From Aeromicrobium fastidiosum (GTDB lineage: Bacteria; Actinomycetota; Actinomycetes; Propionibacteriales; Nocardioidaceae), in assembly GCF_017876595.1 (NCBI RefSeq), contig NZ_JAGIOG010000001.1:124001-188000 (forward strand): 64,000 nucleotides of DNA, read 5' to 3'. Each line of letters starts with the position of its first letter. Within the stretch, counting starts at the first letter, position 1. The translations under genes were made by a program, and so were the position numbers. This document shows, one piece after another, positions 1 through 9,091 of this stretch. The notes beneath the pieces were generated by a model. That model was given only the letters and a program-made list of their open reading frames with translations, was not told the origin of the DNA and ran no database searches.

Positions 1-106
1 CGTCATCGACCGGCTGCGGGCACCGGGTCCCTACCGGCAACCGCGGCTGGCGGACGACATGGAGCGCGCTCGCGCCGACAGCATCGGACACGCATCCACG
101 GACTGA
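1..106 (+). CDS. C-terminal end of an unidentified protein (partial, cut by left edge)
   Basis: A reading frame enters from the left edge and stops at TGA 104-106. The first complete codon starts at base 2 and 34 codons remain. The visible tail is rich in Arg, Asp and Ala (it contains RLADDMERARAD) and shows no motif I recognise. The codons are GC-rich at third positions and the stop lies 42 bp before the next start on the same strand, which supports a real gene end. The function cannot be judged from this fragment. Confidence 0.5.
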   Translation, partial: VIDRLRAPGPYRQPRLADDMERARADSIGHASTD

Positions 107-148
107 ATCGGTCGGCATCGCCGCAAATGATGCCCTAGGCTTCGATCC

Positions 149-562
149 ATGTCGCACGTACGGATCTCCGATGCCGCCCGGTTCCTCGGCGTCAGCGACG
201 ACACCGTCCGCCGCTGGATCAGCGGCGGATCGCTCGCGTCGGTCACCGACGCCTCGGGACGCATGGCCGTCGAGGGGCGTGAGCTCGCACTGTTCGCCCA
301 GCAGCAGGCCCGCACGGCCCTCGACCCGTCCGGCTCGGCCAGCTCGGCCAGCTCGGCGCGCAACCGCTTCGTCGGGCTCGTCACGGCCGTCAAGGCCGAC
401 ACCGTCATGGCGCAGGTCGAGATGCAGTGCGGCCCGTTCCGCGTCGTGTCGCTCATGAGCAGCGAGGCCGTCGACGAGCTGGGGCTCGAGACCGGCAGCG
501 TCGCGGTGGCCGTCATCAAGTCGACCAACGTCATCATCGAATCCCTCGAAGGACAGTCATGA
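149..562 (+). CDS. HTH/TOBE-domain molybdate-binding protein (molybdopterin-binding regulator)
   Basis: 137 residues. Residues 1-50 form a MerR/excisionase-like helix-turn-helix (RISDAARFLGVSDDTVRRWI). After an Ala/Ser linker, residues 72-135 form a TOBE/Mop domain (NRFVGLVTAVKADTVMAQVE ... VKSTNVIIE), the fold that binds molybdate in ModE and Mop proteins. The stop overlaps the modA start as ATGA (559-562), so the protein is translationally coupled to the molybdate transporter. It probably senses molybdate and regulates modABC, or buffers molybdate. The family is clear; the regulatory direction is inferred. Confidence 0.85.
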   Translation: MSHVRISDAARFLGVSDDTVRRWISGGSLASVTDASGRMAVEGRELALFAQQQARTALDPSGSASSASSARNRFVGLVTAVKADTVMAQVEMQCGPFRVVSLMSSEAVDELGLETGSVAVAVIKSTNVIIESLEGQS

Positions 563-1338
563 AGCGCATCATGGGCCTCGCGGCCGCGGCCCTGCTCCTG
601 ACCACGACCGTCGCCGCGTGCGGGTCGTCGGACGACGCGTCCCGAGGCGCCGACGCCCCGAAGGCCACGACCATCACGGTGTTCGCGGCAGCGTCCCTCA
701 AGGGAGCGTTCACCGAGATCGGCGCTGAGTTCGAGAAGGCCAACCCCGGCGTCACCGTCACGTTCAACTTCGCCGGCTCGGCCGATCTCGTGTCCCAGAT
801 CCAGCAGGGTGCCCCCGCGGACGTCTTCGCGTCGGCCGACACCAAGAACATGGACAAGGCGACCGGCGACGACCTCGTCGACGGGACGCCCGCCGACTTC
901 GCCACCAACACCCTCGAGATCGCCACGCCGCCGGGCAACCCCGCGAAGATCGACTCGCTCGACGACCTCGCGCGCAAGGGCGTCAAGGTCGTGCTGTGCG
1001 CCCCCGAGGTGCCGTGCGGTGCCGCTGCCGTCGGCGTGGAGCAGGCCAGCGGGGTCGACATCGCGCCCGTCAGCGAGGAGCAGTCGGTCACCGACGTGCT
1101 GGGCAAGGTCATCTCCGGCGAGGCCGACGCGGGCCTCGTCTACGTCACGGACGTCAAGGCTGCCGGCGACCAGGTCGTCGGTGTGACGTTCCCGGAGTCG
1201 GGCGACGTCGTCAACACCTACCCGATCGCATCCCTCGCGGGCAGCAAGAGCCCCGAGGCGGCTCGGGCGTTCGCCGAGTTCGTGACCGGCACGAAGGGCC
1301 AGGCCGTCCTCGCGGCGGCCGGCTTCGCGAAGCCCTAG
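559..1338 (+). CDS. modA: Molybdate ABC transporter substrate-binding lipoprotein ModA
   Basis: 259 residues. The N-terminus is a lipoprotein signal (MKRIMGLAAAALLLTTTVAAC) whose lipobox VAAC predicts lipid attachment at Cys21. The mature part opens with the ModA signature ITVFAAASLKGAFTEI and keeps the family pattern FAGSADLVSQIQQGAPADVF, which contributes to the oxyanion-binding cleft. The product captures molybdate or tungstate outside the membrane and delivers it to ModB. The start was chosen by the ATGA overlap with the upstream gene and by the signal peptide. Length is normal for the family. Confidence 0.93.
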   Translation: MKRIMGLAAAALLLTTTVAACGSSDDASRGADAPKATTITVFAAASLKGAFTEIGAEFEKANPGVTVTFNFAGSADLVSQIQQGAPADVFASADTKNMDKATGDDLVDGTPADFATNTLEIATPPGNPAKIDSLDDLARKGVKVVLCAPEVPCGAAAVGVEQASGVDIAPVSEEQSVTDVLGKVISGEADAGLVYVTDVKAAGDQVVGVTFPESGDVVNTYPIASLAGSKSPEAARAFAEFVTGTKGQAVLAAAGFAKP

Positions 1339-1347
1339 GGTCGACGC

Positions 1348-2139
1348 ATGGCCTCGGCGAGCTGGTCGGGCGTGCCCCGCTGGGTGTGGGTGCCCGCCGG
1401 GGCGGGGGCACTGTTCATCGTCCTGCCCCTGGTCGCGCTGGCCACCCGGGTCGAGTGGGGCAGCTTCTGGTCGCTCATCACGTCCGAGTCGTCCCGGCAG
1501 GCGCTGCTGCTGAGCCTGCGGACGTCCGGGGCGGCGACGGTGCTGTGCGTCGTGCTGGGCGTGCCGATGGCCCTCGTGCTGGCCCGCACCTCCTTCAGGG
1601 GTCAAGGCCTGCTGCGCTCGCTCGTGCTGCTGCCGCTGGTGCTGCCACCCGTCGTCGGCGGCATCGCGCTGCTCTACACGTTCGGCCGCAGGGGCCTGCT
1701 CGGCGAGACGATGGACGTGCTGGGGCTGCAGATCGCCTTCTCCACCACGGCGGTCGTCATCGCCCAGACCTTCGTGTCGCTGCCGTTCCTGGTCGTGAGC
1801 CTCGAGGGGACGCTGCGCACCGCGGGGCAGCGCTACGAGGTCGTCGCCTCGACGCTCGGCGCGCGACCGACGACCGTCCTGCGGCGGGTCACGCTGCCCT
1901 TGGTGCTTCCGGGGCTGGCCGCCGGCGCGGTGCTGTCGTTCGCCCGCGCGCTCGGCGAGTTCGGCGCGACGATCACGTTCGCCGGCAGCCTGGAGGGCGT
2001 CACCCGCACCCTGCCGCTCGAGATCTACCTGCAGCGCGAGACCAATCCCGACGCGGCCGTGGCGCTGTCGCTGGTGCTGGTCGTCGTGGCGGTGCTGGTC
2101 ATCGGCTTGGTGCGCGGCACCCGTGGGAGCCAGCCGTGA
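1348..2139 (+). CDS. modB: Molybdate ABC transporter permease ModB
   Basis: 263 residues with about five to six membrane segments. The cytoplasmic coupling (EAA) loop is at [20 protein letters not shown], followed by the typical ModB segment [16 protein letters not shown]. It forms the membrane channel for molybdate and receives ModA outside and ModC inside. It begins 9 bp after modA, and its TGA overlaps the GTG start of modC (2136-2139). The order modA-modB-modC is standard, so one transcript is expected. Confidence 0.93.
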   Translation: MASASWSGVPRWVWVPAGAGALFIVLPLVALATRVEWGSFWSLITSESSRQALLLSLRTSGAATVLCVVLGVPMALVLARTSFRGQGLLRSLVLLPLVLPPVVGGIALLYTFGRRGLLGETMDVLGLQIAFSTTAVVIAQTFVSLPFLVVSLEGTLRTAGQRYEVVASTLGARPTTVLRRVTLPLVLPGLAAGAVLSFARALGEFGATITFAGSLEGVTRTLPLEIYLQRETNPDAAVALSLVLVVVAVLVIGLVRGTRGSQP

Positions 2140-3182
2140 GCCTGTCACTGTCGGCGACCGTCACGGCCCGTGACGTCGAGGTCGCGCTCGACGTCGAGGA
2201 CGGGCAGACCGTCGCGGTCCTCGGGCCCAACGGCTCCGGCAAGTCGACGCTCCTGTCCGTCGTGGCGGGCATCCTCCGGCCCGATGCAGGACGGGCAACC
2301 CTCGACGGGCACACCCTGTTCGACGTCGCGGCGGGCACCTGGCTGCCGCCGCACGAGCGCGGCACCGCGCTGCTGGCGCAGGACCCGCTGCTGTTCCCGC
2401 ACCTGTCGGTGCTCGACAACGTCGCCTTCGGGCCCCGCAGCAGCGGCACCGGACGGGCCGCGAGCCGCGAGGTGGCCCGCGCCTGGCTCGACGAGGTCGA
2501 GGCCGGCGACCTCGCGGGCCGAAGGCCCGCCGGCCTGTCGGGCGGACAGGCACAGCGGGTCGCGATCGCGCGAGCGCTCGCCGCCGATCCGCGGTTGCTG
2601 CTGCTCGACGAGCCGATGGCTGCCCTCGACGTCACCGTCGTCCCGGCGATGCGACAGGTGCTCCGGCGCGTGCTGGCCGGACGCAGCGCCGTCATCGTCA
2701 CGCATGACGTCCTCGACGCCCTGCTGCTGGCCGACCACGTCGTCGTGGTGGAGGCCGGACGCATCGTCGAGCAAGGTCCGACCAAGGACGTCCTCGCCCG
2801 CCCCCGCAGCACGTTCGGGGCCGGCATCGCGGGGCTCAACCTCGCGCGCGGACCCGTCGAGAACAGCGCGGTACGGACGTCCGGTGGCCTCCTCGTCGCC
2901 GGCCTGCACGGCGACCGGGTCGTGCCGGAGGGCACCGCGGCGGTCGCGGTGTTCTCGCCCGGGGCCGTCAGCGTCCACCGCGAGCGTCCCGGCGGGAGCC
3001 CGCGCAACGTCTACCCTGCGGTGGTGCGCGAGCTGGAGCCACGGGGGTCGCAGGTGCGCATCCGCACCGACGAGATCGCGGCCGACGTCACGGTGCCCGT
3101 CGTCGCCGAGCTCGACCTCGCGCCGGGCACTGAGGTCTTCCTCGCGGTCAAGGCCAGCGAGGTCGCGATCTACGAGGCGTGA
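2136..3182 (+). CDS. modC: Molybdate ABC transporter ATP-binding protein ModC
   Basis: 348 residues from a GTG start, with GGGAG seven bases upstream. All ATPase motifs are present: Walker [10 protein letters not shown] (30-38), Q-loop [12 protein letters not shown], signature [15 protein letters not shown], Walker B LLLLDEP and H-loop VTHD. The C-terminal ~60 residues ([14 protein letters not shown] ... [11 protein letters not shown]) form a TOBE/Mop domain that binds molybdate in ModC proteins. It powers molybdate import. The molybdenum is presumably needed by the XDH-type hydroxylase encoded at 50.4-54.3 kb; that link is inferred. Confidence 0.93.
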   Translation: MSLSLSATVTARDVEVALDVEDGQTVAVLGPNGSGKSTLLSVVAGILRPDAGRATLDGHTLFDVAAGTWLPPHERGTALLAQDPLLFPHLSVLDNVAFGPRSSGTGRAASREVARAWLDEVEAGDLAGRRPAGLSGGQAQRVAIARALAADPRLLLLDEPMAALDVTVVPAMRQVLRRVLAGRSAVIVTHDVLDALLLADHVVVVEAGRIVEQGPTKDVLARPRSTFGAGIAGLNLARGPVENSAVRTSGGLLVAGLHGDRVVPEGTAAVAVFSPGAVSVHRERPGGSPRNVYPAVVRELEPRGSQVRIRTDEIAADVTVPVVAELDLAPGTEVFLAVKASEVAIYEA

Positions 3183-3258
3183 AGGCATCCGCACTGCGCC
3201 GGGCATCCGTCCGCGAGATGCTGGGTCACGTCCCTGACCCTTCTCCCGGACGGATCCC

Positions 3259-4431
3259 GTGTCACGACTGCGGCAAGCGCTCCGGCAGGTGCTGGGCTCA
3301 CGGCGTGCGCTCGGCATCTCAGCCGCGCTCGCCCTGCTCGTCGTCGCGGCGCTGGTCGACGTGCCGGGACGCCTCGCGGCCGTCGCACCGTCCGACCCCG
3401 CACCGTCGGCGTCCCCCTCCCCCTCACCCATCTCGACGGGCACGGCCGATCGCGGACGCCTCAGCAACCTGACCAACGCCGACAACCAGCAGCTCGACCA
3501 GTGCCCGCCGGGCAGCACGACGCTCGCACGCTGCGGCACGGCCCCGCCGCTGGGACCCGGCGCGTGGCTCAACACTCCCGGCGGCACGCCGGTCAGCCTC
3601 GACGACCTGCGCGGTTCCGTCGTGTTGGTCGACTTCTTCTCGAGCTCGTGCATCAACTGTCGGCGGGCCAGCCGCTACCTGAACGAATGGCAGCAAACGT
3701 ACGGCGACGCAGGACTGCGCATCGTCGGCGTCCACAGTGCCGAGTTCGCCTTCGAGAAGGACGATCGCCAGCTCGCCCGCACGCTCGACCAGCTGGCCGT
3801 CACCTTCCCGGTGCTGCAGGACCAGAGCTTCGCAACGTTGACCGACTACCGCGCCCAGGTGCTGCCCTCGACGTACCTGGTCGACGCCACCGGCACCGTG
3901 CGGGCGATCTCGATCGGCGAGGGCGGGGCCGTGGGCACCGAGGAGCTCATCCGCCGCCTGCTGGTCGAAGGCGACCCCGCCGTCGACCTCCCCGACCGGG
4001 TCGGCGGGCTCGACGACGGTGAGGACCCCGGGGCCGACACGACCCCGCAGATCAACCTCGGCGCGTCGGACGGACGGCGCGTCGACGGCGAGTCCGACAC
4101 CGTCATCGGCGACGACACGCGTTTTCGCCTTCCGCCGTCGCAGCCGGAAGGCACATTCAGCTTCGGCGGCCTCTGGACGGTCGGCTCCGAGAGCTCATCT
4201 CCCCGCAACTCCGCCGTCGCCCGCGTCAGCTACCGGGGGCGCTCGGCCTACCAGCTGGTCGCCGGTGACGGCACGCTCGTCGTGACGACCTCGGACGGGC
4301 TCACCAGGCAGATCGTGGTCGACGGCCCACCGCAGCTGCTGCAGCTGCACGTGTCCGACCTGTTCGCGCGCGAGACCCTCACGGTCCGCTACGAGGGCGA
4401 GCTGCAGGTCTACGCGTTCTCGTTCGGCTGA
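3259..4431 (+). CDS. Secreted TlpA-like thioredoxin protein with DipZ-type C-terminal domain
   Basis: 390 residues from GTG. Residues 15-35 form one hydrophobic anchor, then a Pro/Ser linker (about 40-55). A TlpA/AhpC-like redoxin domain (about 95-235) holds the redox motif CINC in VVLVDFFSSSCINCRRA. Residues ~290-390 form a beta-rich domain ending LQVYAFSFG, which resembles the C-terminal carbohydrate-binding-like domain of mycobacterial DipZ. Unlike DipZ, no CcdA-type membrane domain is fused or encoded nearby, so the electron donor is unknown. It is probably membrane-anchored and extracytoplasmic, acting in thiol redox or peroxide chemistry. The DipZ comparison is from memory. Confidence 0.8.
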   Translation: MSRLRQALRQVLGSRRALGISAALALLVVAALVDVPGRLAAVAPSDPAPSASPSPSPISTGTADRGRLSNLTNADNQQLDQCPPGSTTLARCGTAPPLGPGAWLNTPGGTPVSLDDLRGSVVLVDFFSSSCINCRRASRYLNEWQQTYGDAGLRIVGVHSAEFAFEKDDRQLARTLDQLAVTFPVLQDQSFATLTDYRAQVLPSTYLVDATGTVRAISIGEGGAVGTEELIRRLLVEGDPAVDLPDRVGGLDDGEDPGADTTPQINLGASDGRRVDGESDTVIGDDTRFRLPPSQPEGTFSFGGLWTVGSESSSPRNSAVARVSYRGRSAYQLVAGDGTLVVTTSDGLTRQIVVDGPPQLLQLHVSDLFARETLTVRYEGELQVYAFSFG

Positions 4432-4461
4432 ACCCGTCAGGCCTCTGTCTAGGGTGGTGCC

Positions 4462-5103
4462 ATGGATGAGGTGGTCGTTCGCCGACGCGACGACGGGGCC
4501 CTCGAGCTGCGGGTCAACGGCGTGTTCGTGATGGACGACGTCGAGACGACCTCCGAGTGCCTGCTGGCCCGCACGGCCATCGATGCCGGTGCCCGCCGGG
4601 TGCTGGTCGGCGGACTCGGACTGGGGTTCACGACCCGTGAGCTTCTCGGCGGCCCCGACGTCGAGCGGGTCGTCGTGGCCGAGCTGCACCGCGAGATCGT
4701 CGACGCGATGCGCAGCGGGACGATCCCGGGTGCCGACCTGCTCGACGACCCACGCCTCGACGTCGTCGTGGGCGACGTGCGCGACGTCGTCGCCGCGCAA
4801 CCGTCCGCCTCGTTCGACGCGATCCTGCTCGACGTCGACAACGGCCCCGACTTCCTCGTGCACGATCAGAACGCGGCGGTCTACGGCCCCGGGTTCGTCG
4901 CGACGTGCGCCGACCGTCTGACGTCCGACGGCCGGCTCAGCGTCTGGTCGATGGCCGACTCCGCCGCCGTCCGCGCGACCCTCGCCGAGCACTTCGTCGA
5001 CGTCGTCGCCGACGCGGTCGACGTCCGCCTGCAGGGCCGTGACGAGCGCTACTGGATCCTCACCGGTCACGCGCCGTGGACCAGCGATATCGTGCCGACA
5101 TGA
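4462..5103 (+). CDS. Spermidine-synthase-like SAM/aminopropyltransferase-fold protein
   Basis: 213 residues. The Rossmann nucleotide motif [17 protein letters not shown], the acidic residue after strand 2 ([11 protein letters not shown]) and [11 protein letters not shown] are those of the spermidine synthase/class I methyltransferase family. At 213 residues it is shorter than true spermidine synthases (about 280), and I do not see the full substrate loop, so the exact reaction is unknown. It starts 30 bp after the redox gene, and its stop overlaps the fumC start as ATGA (5100-5103), so it may be co-translated with fumarase. No pathway link between the two is evident. Confidence 0.75.
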   Translation: MDEVVVRRRDDGALELRVNGVFVMDDVETTSECLLARTAIDAGARRVLVGGLGLGFTTRELLGGPDVERVVVAELHREIVDAMRSGTIPGADLLDDPRLDVVVGDVRDVVAAQPSASFDAILLDVDNGPDFLVHDQNAAVYGPGFVATCADRLTSDGRLSVWSMADSAAVRATLAEHFVDVVADAVDVRLQGRDERYWILTGHAPWTSDIVPT

Positions 5104-6494
5104 CCGACACCACCGAGTACCGCATCGAGCACGACACCATGGGCGAGGTCCGCGTGCCCGTCAACGCCCTGTGGCGAGCGCAGACCCAGCGCGCCGTCGA
5201 GAACTTCCCGATCTCCGGCACGCCCATCGAGTCCGCACAGATCCGCGCGCTCGCGCAGATCAAGGCCGCGTGCGCCAAGGCCAACGCCGAGCTCGGCATC
5301 CTCGACCAGGACATCGCCGACGCGATCGTCGCGGCGGCCGACGAGGTCGCGACGGGCGCCCACGACGCGCACTTCCCGATCGACGTCTTCCAGACGGGCT
5401 CCGGCACGTCGAGCAACATGAACACCAACGAGGTCATCGCGACCCTCGCGACCAAGGCCCTCGGCAAGGACGTGCACCCCAACGACCACGTCAACGCCTC
5501 GCAGTCGTCCAACGACGTCTTCCCGACCTCGATCCACGTCGCCGCGACCGCCTCGGCGACCCACGAGCTGATCCCCGCGCTCGACCACCTCGCGACGTCG
5601 CTGGAGGCCAAGGCCGCCGAGTTCGCATCCGTCGTGAAGTCGGGCCGCACGCACCTCATGGACGCCACGCCCGTCACGCTGGGCCAGGAGTTCGGTGGCT
5701 ACGCCGCCCAGATCCGTCGCGGCATCGCCCGCGTGGAGTCGGCGCTGCCGCACACCGCCGAGGTGCCCCTGGGCGGCACGGCGGTCGGCACCGGCATCAA
5801 CACGCCGATCGGCTTCCCGCAGCGGGTCATCGAGATCCTGGCCGCCAGCACGGGGCTCCCGATCACTGAGGCCGTCGACCACTTCGAGGCCCAGAGCGCG
5901 CGTGACGGCCTGGTCGAGATGTCCGGACAGCTGCGCACGATCGCCGTCAGCCTCACCAAGATCTGCAACGACCTGCGCTGGATGGGTTCGGGTCCCCGCA
6001 CGGGTCTCGGCGAGATCGCCCTGCCCGATCTGCAGCCCGGCTCGAGCATCATGCCCGGCAAGGTCAACCCCGTCCTGCCCGAGGCGACGCTGATGGTCGC
6101 CGCGCAGGTCATCGGCAACGACGCGACGATCGCGACCGCGGGTGCGTCCGGCTCGTTCGAGCTCAACGTCATGCTGCCGGTCATCGGCCGCAACATCCTG
6201 GAGTCGATGCGCCTGCTCGGCAACTCCTCGCGGGTGCTGGCCGACCGCTGCATCGACGGCATCACCGCCAACGAGGAGCGCTGCCTCGAGCTGGCCGAGT
6301 CGTCGCCGTCCGTCGTGACGCCGCTCAACCGCTACATCGGCTACGAGAACGCCGCCAAGGTCGCCAAGACCGCGGTCAAGGAGAAGAAGACGATCCGCCA
6401 GGTCGTCGTCGAGATGGGCTTCGTCGAGCGTGGCGAGGTCTCCGAGGCCGACCTCGACACGGCCCTCGACGTCATGAGCATGACCCACCCCTGA
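5100..6494 (+). CDS. fumC: Class II fumarate hydratase (fumarase C)
   Basis: 464 residues. The superfamily signature [11 protein letters not shown] is at about residues 315-325. Other fumarase blocks are [32 protein letters not shown] and [18 protein letters not shown], the last carrying the catalytic His region. It catalyses fumarate + water = L-malate in the TCA cycle in the cytoplasm. The ATG at 5100 is preferred to an upstream in-frame ATG at 5076 because it overlaps the previous stop and gives the family N-terminus ([17 protein letters not shown]). Length is normal. Confidence 0.95.
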   Translation: MTDTTEYRIEHDTMGEVRVPVNALWRAQTQRAVENFPISGTPIESAQIRALAQIKAACAKANAELGILDQDIADAIVAAADEVATGAHDAHFPIDVFQTGSGTSSNMNTNEVIATLATKALGKDVHPNDHVNASQSSNDVFPTSIHVAATASATHELIPALDHLATSLEAKAAEFASVVKSGRTHLMDATPVTLGQEFGGYAAQIRRGIARVESALPHTAEVPLGGTAVGTGINTPIGFPQRVIEILAASTGLPITEAVDHFEAQSARDGLVEMSGQLRTIAVSLTKICNDLRWMGSGPRTGLGEIALPDLQPGSSIMPGKVNPVLPEATLMVAAQVIGNDATIATAGASGSFELNVMLPVIGRNILESMRLLGNSSRVLADRCIDGITANEERCLELAESSPSVVTPLNRYIGYENAAKVAKTAVKEKKTIRQVVVEMGFVERGEVSEADLDTALDVMSMTHP

Positions 6495-6505
6495 CCCATC
6501 CCCTC

Positions 6506-6590
6506 GCTGACGCGTGGGTTGCGCCCCACTGAGGCGTGGGTTGCGCCCGTCGCAACCCGCGCGTCGGTAGGGCGCAACCCACGCGTCGGC
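6506..6590. repeat. Four-arm inverted repeat between convergent genes (likely bidirectional terminator)
   Basis: Arm 6506-6525 (gctgacgcgtgggttgcgcc) pairs with 6571-6590 with one mismatch. A second pair, 6533-6545 and 6551-6563, repeats the same gcgtgggttgcg core inside it. The element therefore holds two direct and two inverted copies of one unit, between fumC (+) and a minus-strand gene. There is no T-tract. It may terminate both transcripts or be a copy of a dispersed intergenic repeat. Confidence 0.6.
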
Positions 6591-6602
6591 GGTGGTGTGG
6601 GG

Positions 6603-7928
6603 TCAGCGGCGTTGGGCGAGGACGTAGCCGTCGCGGTCGAAGATGACGTCGTAGGTGCCGCCGTGCGCCTGCTCGGCGTAGGCCTTGACGTCGGTCGGCG
6701 ACCCGATGCCGGCGTCGAGGTCGAACAGCACGTAGTCGGGACGGGCGCTGCCGATCGTCCCGAGCCAGTAGACGGTGTGGTCGGTGACCAGGTGGCCCAT
6801 CAGCCCGATGTCGGCCTCGACCGAGGCCCCGTCGGGCACCAGCGACAGCACCAGACGCGCGGCGTCGGCGCGCGGCGGCTCCCTGTACGTGGCGGGCTCG
6901 ATCAGCGCCGCCACAGGTGAGCTCACCAGCATGAACGCCCCCACGACCAGGCCCACCGGGGTGGCCCAGCGCAACAGCGGACGGCGCCGGATCGCGTCGA
7001 TCATCGCGACGAACACGATCGGCATCAGCACCAGCGAGTAGTGCCACTCCGTGCCCCAGTAGAACGGGACGTCGCCGGCGAACCTCCACGCGAACGTCGG
7101 CAGCACCACCAGCACCCACGGCGAGGCCAGCGCCGCGAGTCCCGTGATCGCTAGGGTCAGCACGACCGTGGCCAGCTTGCGGTCGGACGCCTCGAGCAGC
7201 GTCGCGACGATCCCGCGGTCGCCGCCGAGCGTCCCCGAGTACGCGTACGAGCCACCGGCGTTGAACGCCGGGACGATCACCAGCAGCACCAGCGCCATCG
7301 CCGCGATCGCACCCGCCGCCAGTGCCGTGCCCCGCCGTCGCTCCCCGGCCAGCCACAGGACCGCGCCGATCATCGCCACCGTCAGCCCCATGTCCTCCTT
7401 GACCAGCAGCAACGGCACCGACCACATCACGACGCGCCCGAACCGTCGATCGACGTAGGCCGCTCCCGCCAGCGCCAGCAGCGGTGCAGCGAAGGCCACC
7501 TCGTGGAAGTCGGCCTCGACGGCCGACTGGATGCCGAACGACAACGCGTAGGCGACGCCGATCGCCACACCCGTCACCGTGCCCAGCGTGCGCATCCCGA
7601 GCACCGCGATGACGTACACCGACACCGCGATCAGGACGACCTGGGCCAGCAGGATCGTCTGCGCCGACGGGAACAACCGGTAGAACGGCGCGATGAGGGC
7701 CGTGACGGGCGAGAAGTGATCGCCCAGGATGTTGAAGCCCGGCCCCTTGATGTCGACGATCGGCGCGCCCCAGCCGGCGTAGCTCTTGACGGCCTGCTCG
7801 AAGATCGCGTTGTCGAACGAGGCGATCGTGAACCGGTCGAAGCGCACCAACGACACGACGGCGTAGACGACAGCTGCGGCCAGCGCCAGCAAGGCGGCCA
7901 GCAGGTGCTGCGGACGGGTCGCCGTCAT
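6603..7928 (-). CDS. DUF2079 multi-pass membrane protein
   Basis: 441 residues with about nine to ten hydrophobic segments spread through the protein. It has the DUF2079 pattern SFDNAIFEQAVKSYAGWGAP ... GDHFSPVTALIAP near the N-terminus and HEVAFAAPLLALA and WGTEWHYSL later. The family is related in topology to GT-C glycosyltransferases but its reaction is not established. The ATG start overlaps the stop of the upstream ABC ATPase (ATGA, 7925-7928), making it the last gene of the five-gene operon. A role in handling a sugar imported by that operon is only a guess. Confidence 0.8.
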   Translation of the reverse strand: MTATRPQHLLAALLALAAAVVYAVVSLVRFDRFTIASFDNAIFEQAVKSYAGWGAPIVDIKGPGFNILGDHFSPVTALIAPFYRLFPSAQTILLAQVVLIAVSVYVIAVLGMRTLGTVTGVAIGVAYALSFGIQSAVEADFHEVAFAAPLLALAGAAYVDRRFGRVVMWSVPLLLVKEDMGLTVAMIGAVLWLAGERRRGTALAAGAIAAMALVLLVIVPAFNAGGSYAYSGTLGGDRGIVATLLEASDRKLATVVLTLAITGLAALASPWVLVVLPTFAWRFAGDVPFYWGTEWHYSLVLMPIVFVAMIDAIRRRPLLRWATPVGLVVGAFMLVSSPVAALIEPATYREPPRADAARLVLSLVPDGASVEADIGLMGHLVTDHTVYWLGTIGSARPDYVLFDLDAGIGSPTDVKAYAEQAHGGTYDVIFDRDGYVLAQRR

Positions 7929-9091
7929 CGCGGAAGCGTGAGGTTCTCGCCCGTCTGCGGGTCGAACACGTGAATCCTCTGCCGCGGGATCACGACACGG
8001 ATCGACATGCCGGGCTTGACGGCGCTCTCGGCGGGCAGCTGCGCCACGAGGAAGCTCTGGAACAGGTCGAACTCGAGCAGCTCCTCGACCTCGCCCATCA
8101 CGGCCTCGATCTCCGGCTCGATCTCGTAGCCCAGATAGGCGAACTGCGAGCTGCCGCGCCACTCGATGTCGTCGATGCGGGTCGTGAACTCGACGCGATC
8201 GTCCACCGTGGCACCGCCGGGTCCCGTCGCGTCGATGCAGTGCTCCGGACGGATGCCGGCCACGACGAGGGTGCGATCGCCGATGCGCTCGATCAGGTCG
8301 TCGTCGAGCAGCATCGTGCCGAGCGGCATGACGAGCTGCTGTCCCGCCGGCACGGCCGGCACGAGGTTCATGGGCGGCGAGCCGAGGTAGCCGGCCACGA
8401 ACATGTCGGCCGGCCGGTCGTACAGCTCGCGGGGCGTGCCGACCTGGTGGATGAATCCCTGGTGCATCACCGCGACGCGATCGGCCGTGCTGAGTGCCTC
8501 CTCGACGTCGCTGGTCGTGAAGATCGACGTGCGCTCGGCCTCCTGCTGCCACTGCGTCGTGACCGACCGGACGTGCGTGCGGACGCGCTCGGACTGCGCC
8601 GTGAACGGGGCGTCGAACAGGTAGACCGTCGCTTCCCGCACCAGCGAGCGACCGAGCGCGACCCGCTGACGCTGGGCGGCGTCGAGGTCGGCCGGGCGGA
8701 CGTCGAGCAGAGCGGTCAGCGCCAGCAGCTCGGCGACCTCGTGGATGCGGTCGGACAGCGCCTCCTTGTCGACCCCCTTGCGCAGCAGCGACGAGAACGC
8801 GAGGTTGTCGAAGACGTCGAGGTGCGGGTGCAGGGCGAAGTCCTCGAACACCATCGAGATGTCGCGCCCCCGCGGGTCGACCGCGTTGACGACGATGTCG
8901 TCGATGAGGATGTCGCCGGACGTCTGCTCCTCGAGCCCGACGATCGTGCGGAGCAGCCGCGACTTGCCAGCCCCCGGGGGGCCCGTGATGGCCAGGGTCG
9001 TCCCGGTCGGCACAGTGAGGGTGATGTCGTCGAGCAGCGGACGACCGCCGGTGCCGTCGGTCGTGACGTGGCTGAGCTCGATGGATGTCAT
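7925..9091 (-). CDS. Degenerate MalK-type ABC ATPase (catalytic motifs lost)
   Basis: 388 residues with MalK/UgpC architecture: ABC domain ~1-230 and TOBE/regulatory domain to the end (DTGENLTLPR-like tail at 380-388). Walker A is intact (GPPGAGKS, 37-44). The Q-loop Gln is Glu83 (VFEDFALHPH), the signature LSGGQ is LDAAQ (136-140), the catalytic Glu after Walker B is Ala161 (YLFDAPF), the D-loop is changed to TAQS, and the H-loop His is Ser194 (FTTSDVEE). By family knowledge such an ATPase should hydrolyse ATP poorly or not at all. The frame is fully open and overlaps both neighbours by 4 bp, so it is not a decaying pseudogene. It may pair with another ATPase or act as a structural subunit. 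Confidence 0.82.
   Translation of the reverse strand: MTSIELSHVTTDGTGGRPLLDDITLTVPTGTTLAITGPPGAGKSRLLRTIVGLEEQTSGDILIDDIVVNAVDPRGRDISMVFEDFALHPHLDVFDNLAFSSLLRKGVDKEALSDRIHEVAELLALTALLDVRPADLDAAQRQRVALGRSLVREATVYLFDAPFTAQSERVRTHVRSVTTQWQQEAERTSIFTTSDVEEALSTADRVAVMHQGFIHQVGTPRELYDRPADMFVAGYLGSPPMNLVPAVPAGQQLVMPLGTMLLDDDLIERIGDRTLVVAGIRPEHCIDATGPGGATVDDRVEFTTRIDDIEWRGSSQFAYLGYEIEPEIEAVMGEVEELLEFDLFQSFLVAQLPAESAVKPGMSIRVVIPRQRIHVFDPQTGENLTLPR

Noticed and set aside
31-2148. Very long open frame antisense to the molybdate genes
   Set aside because: It is compositional: high third-position GC keeps antisense frames open. The translation is low-complexity Arg/Gly/Asp-rich with no domain, while the plus-strand frames encode complete modABC.
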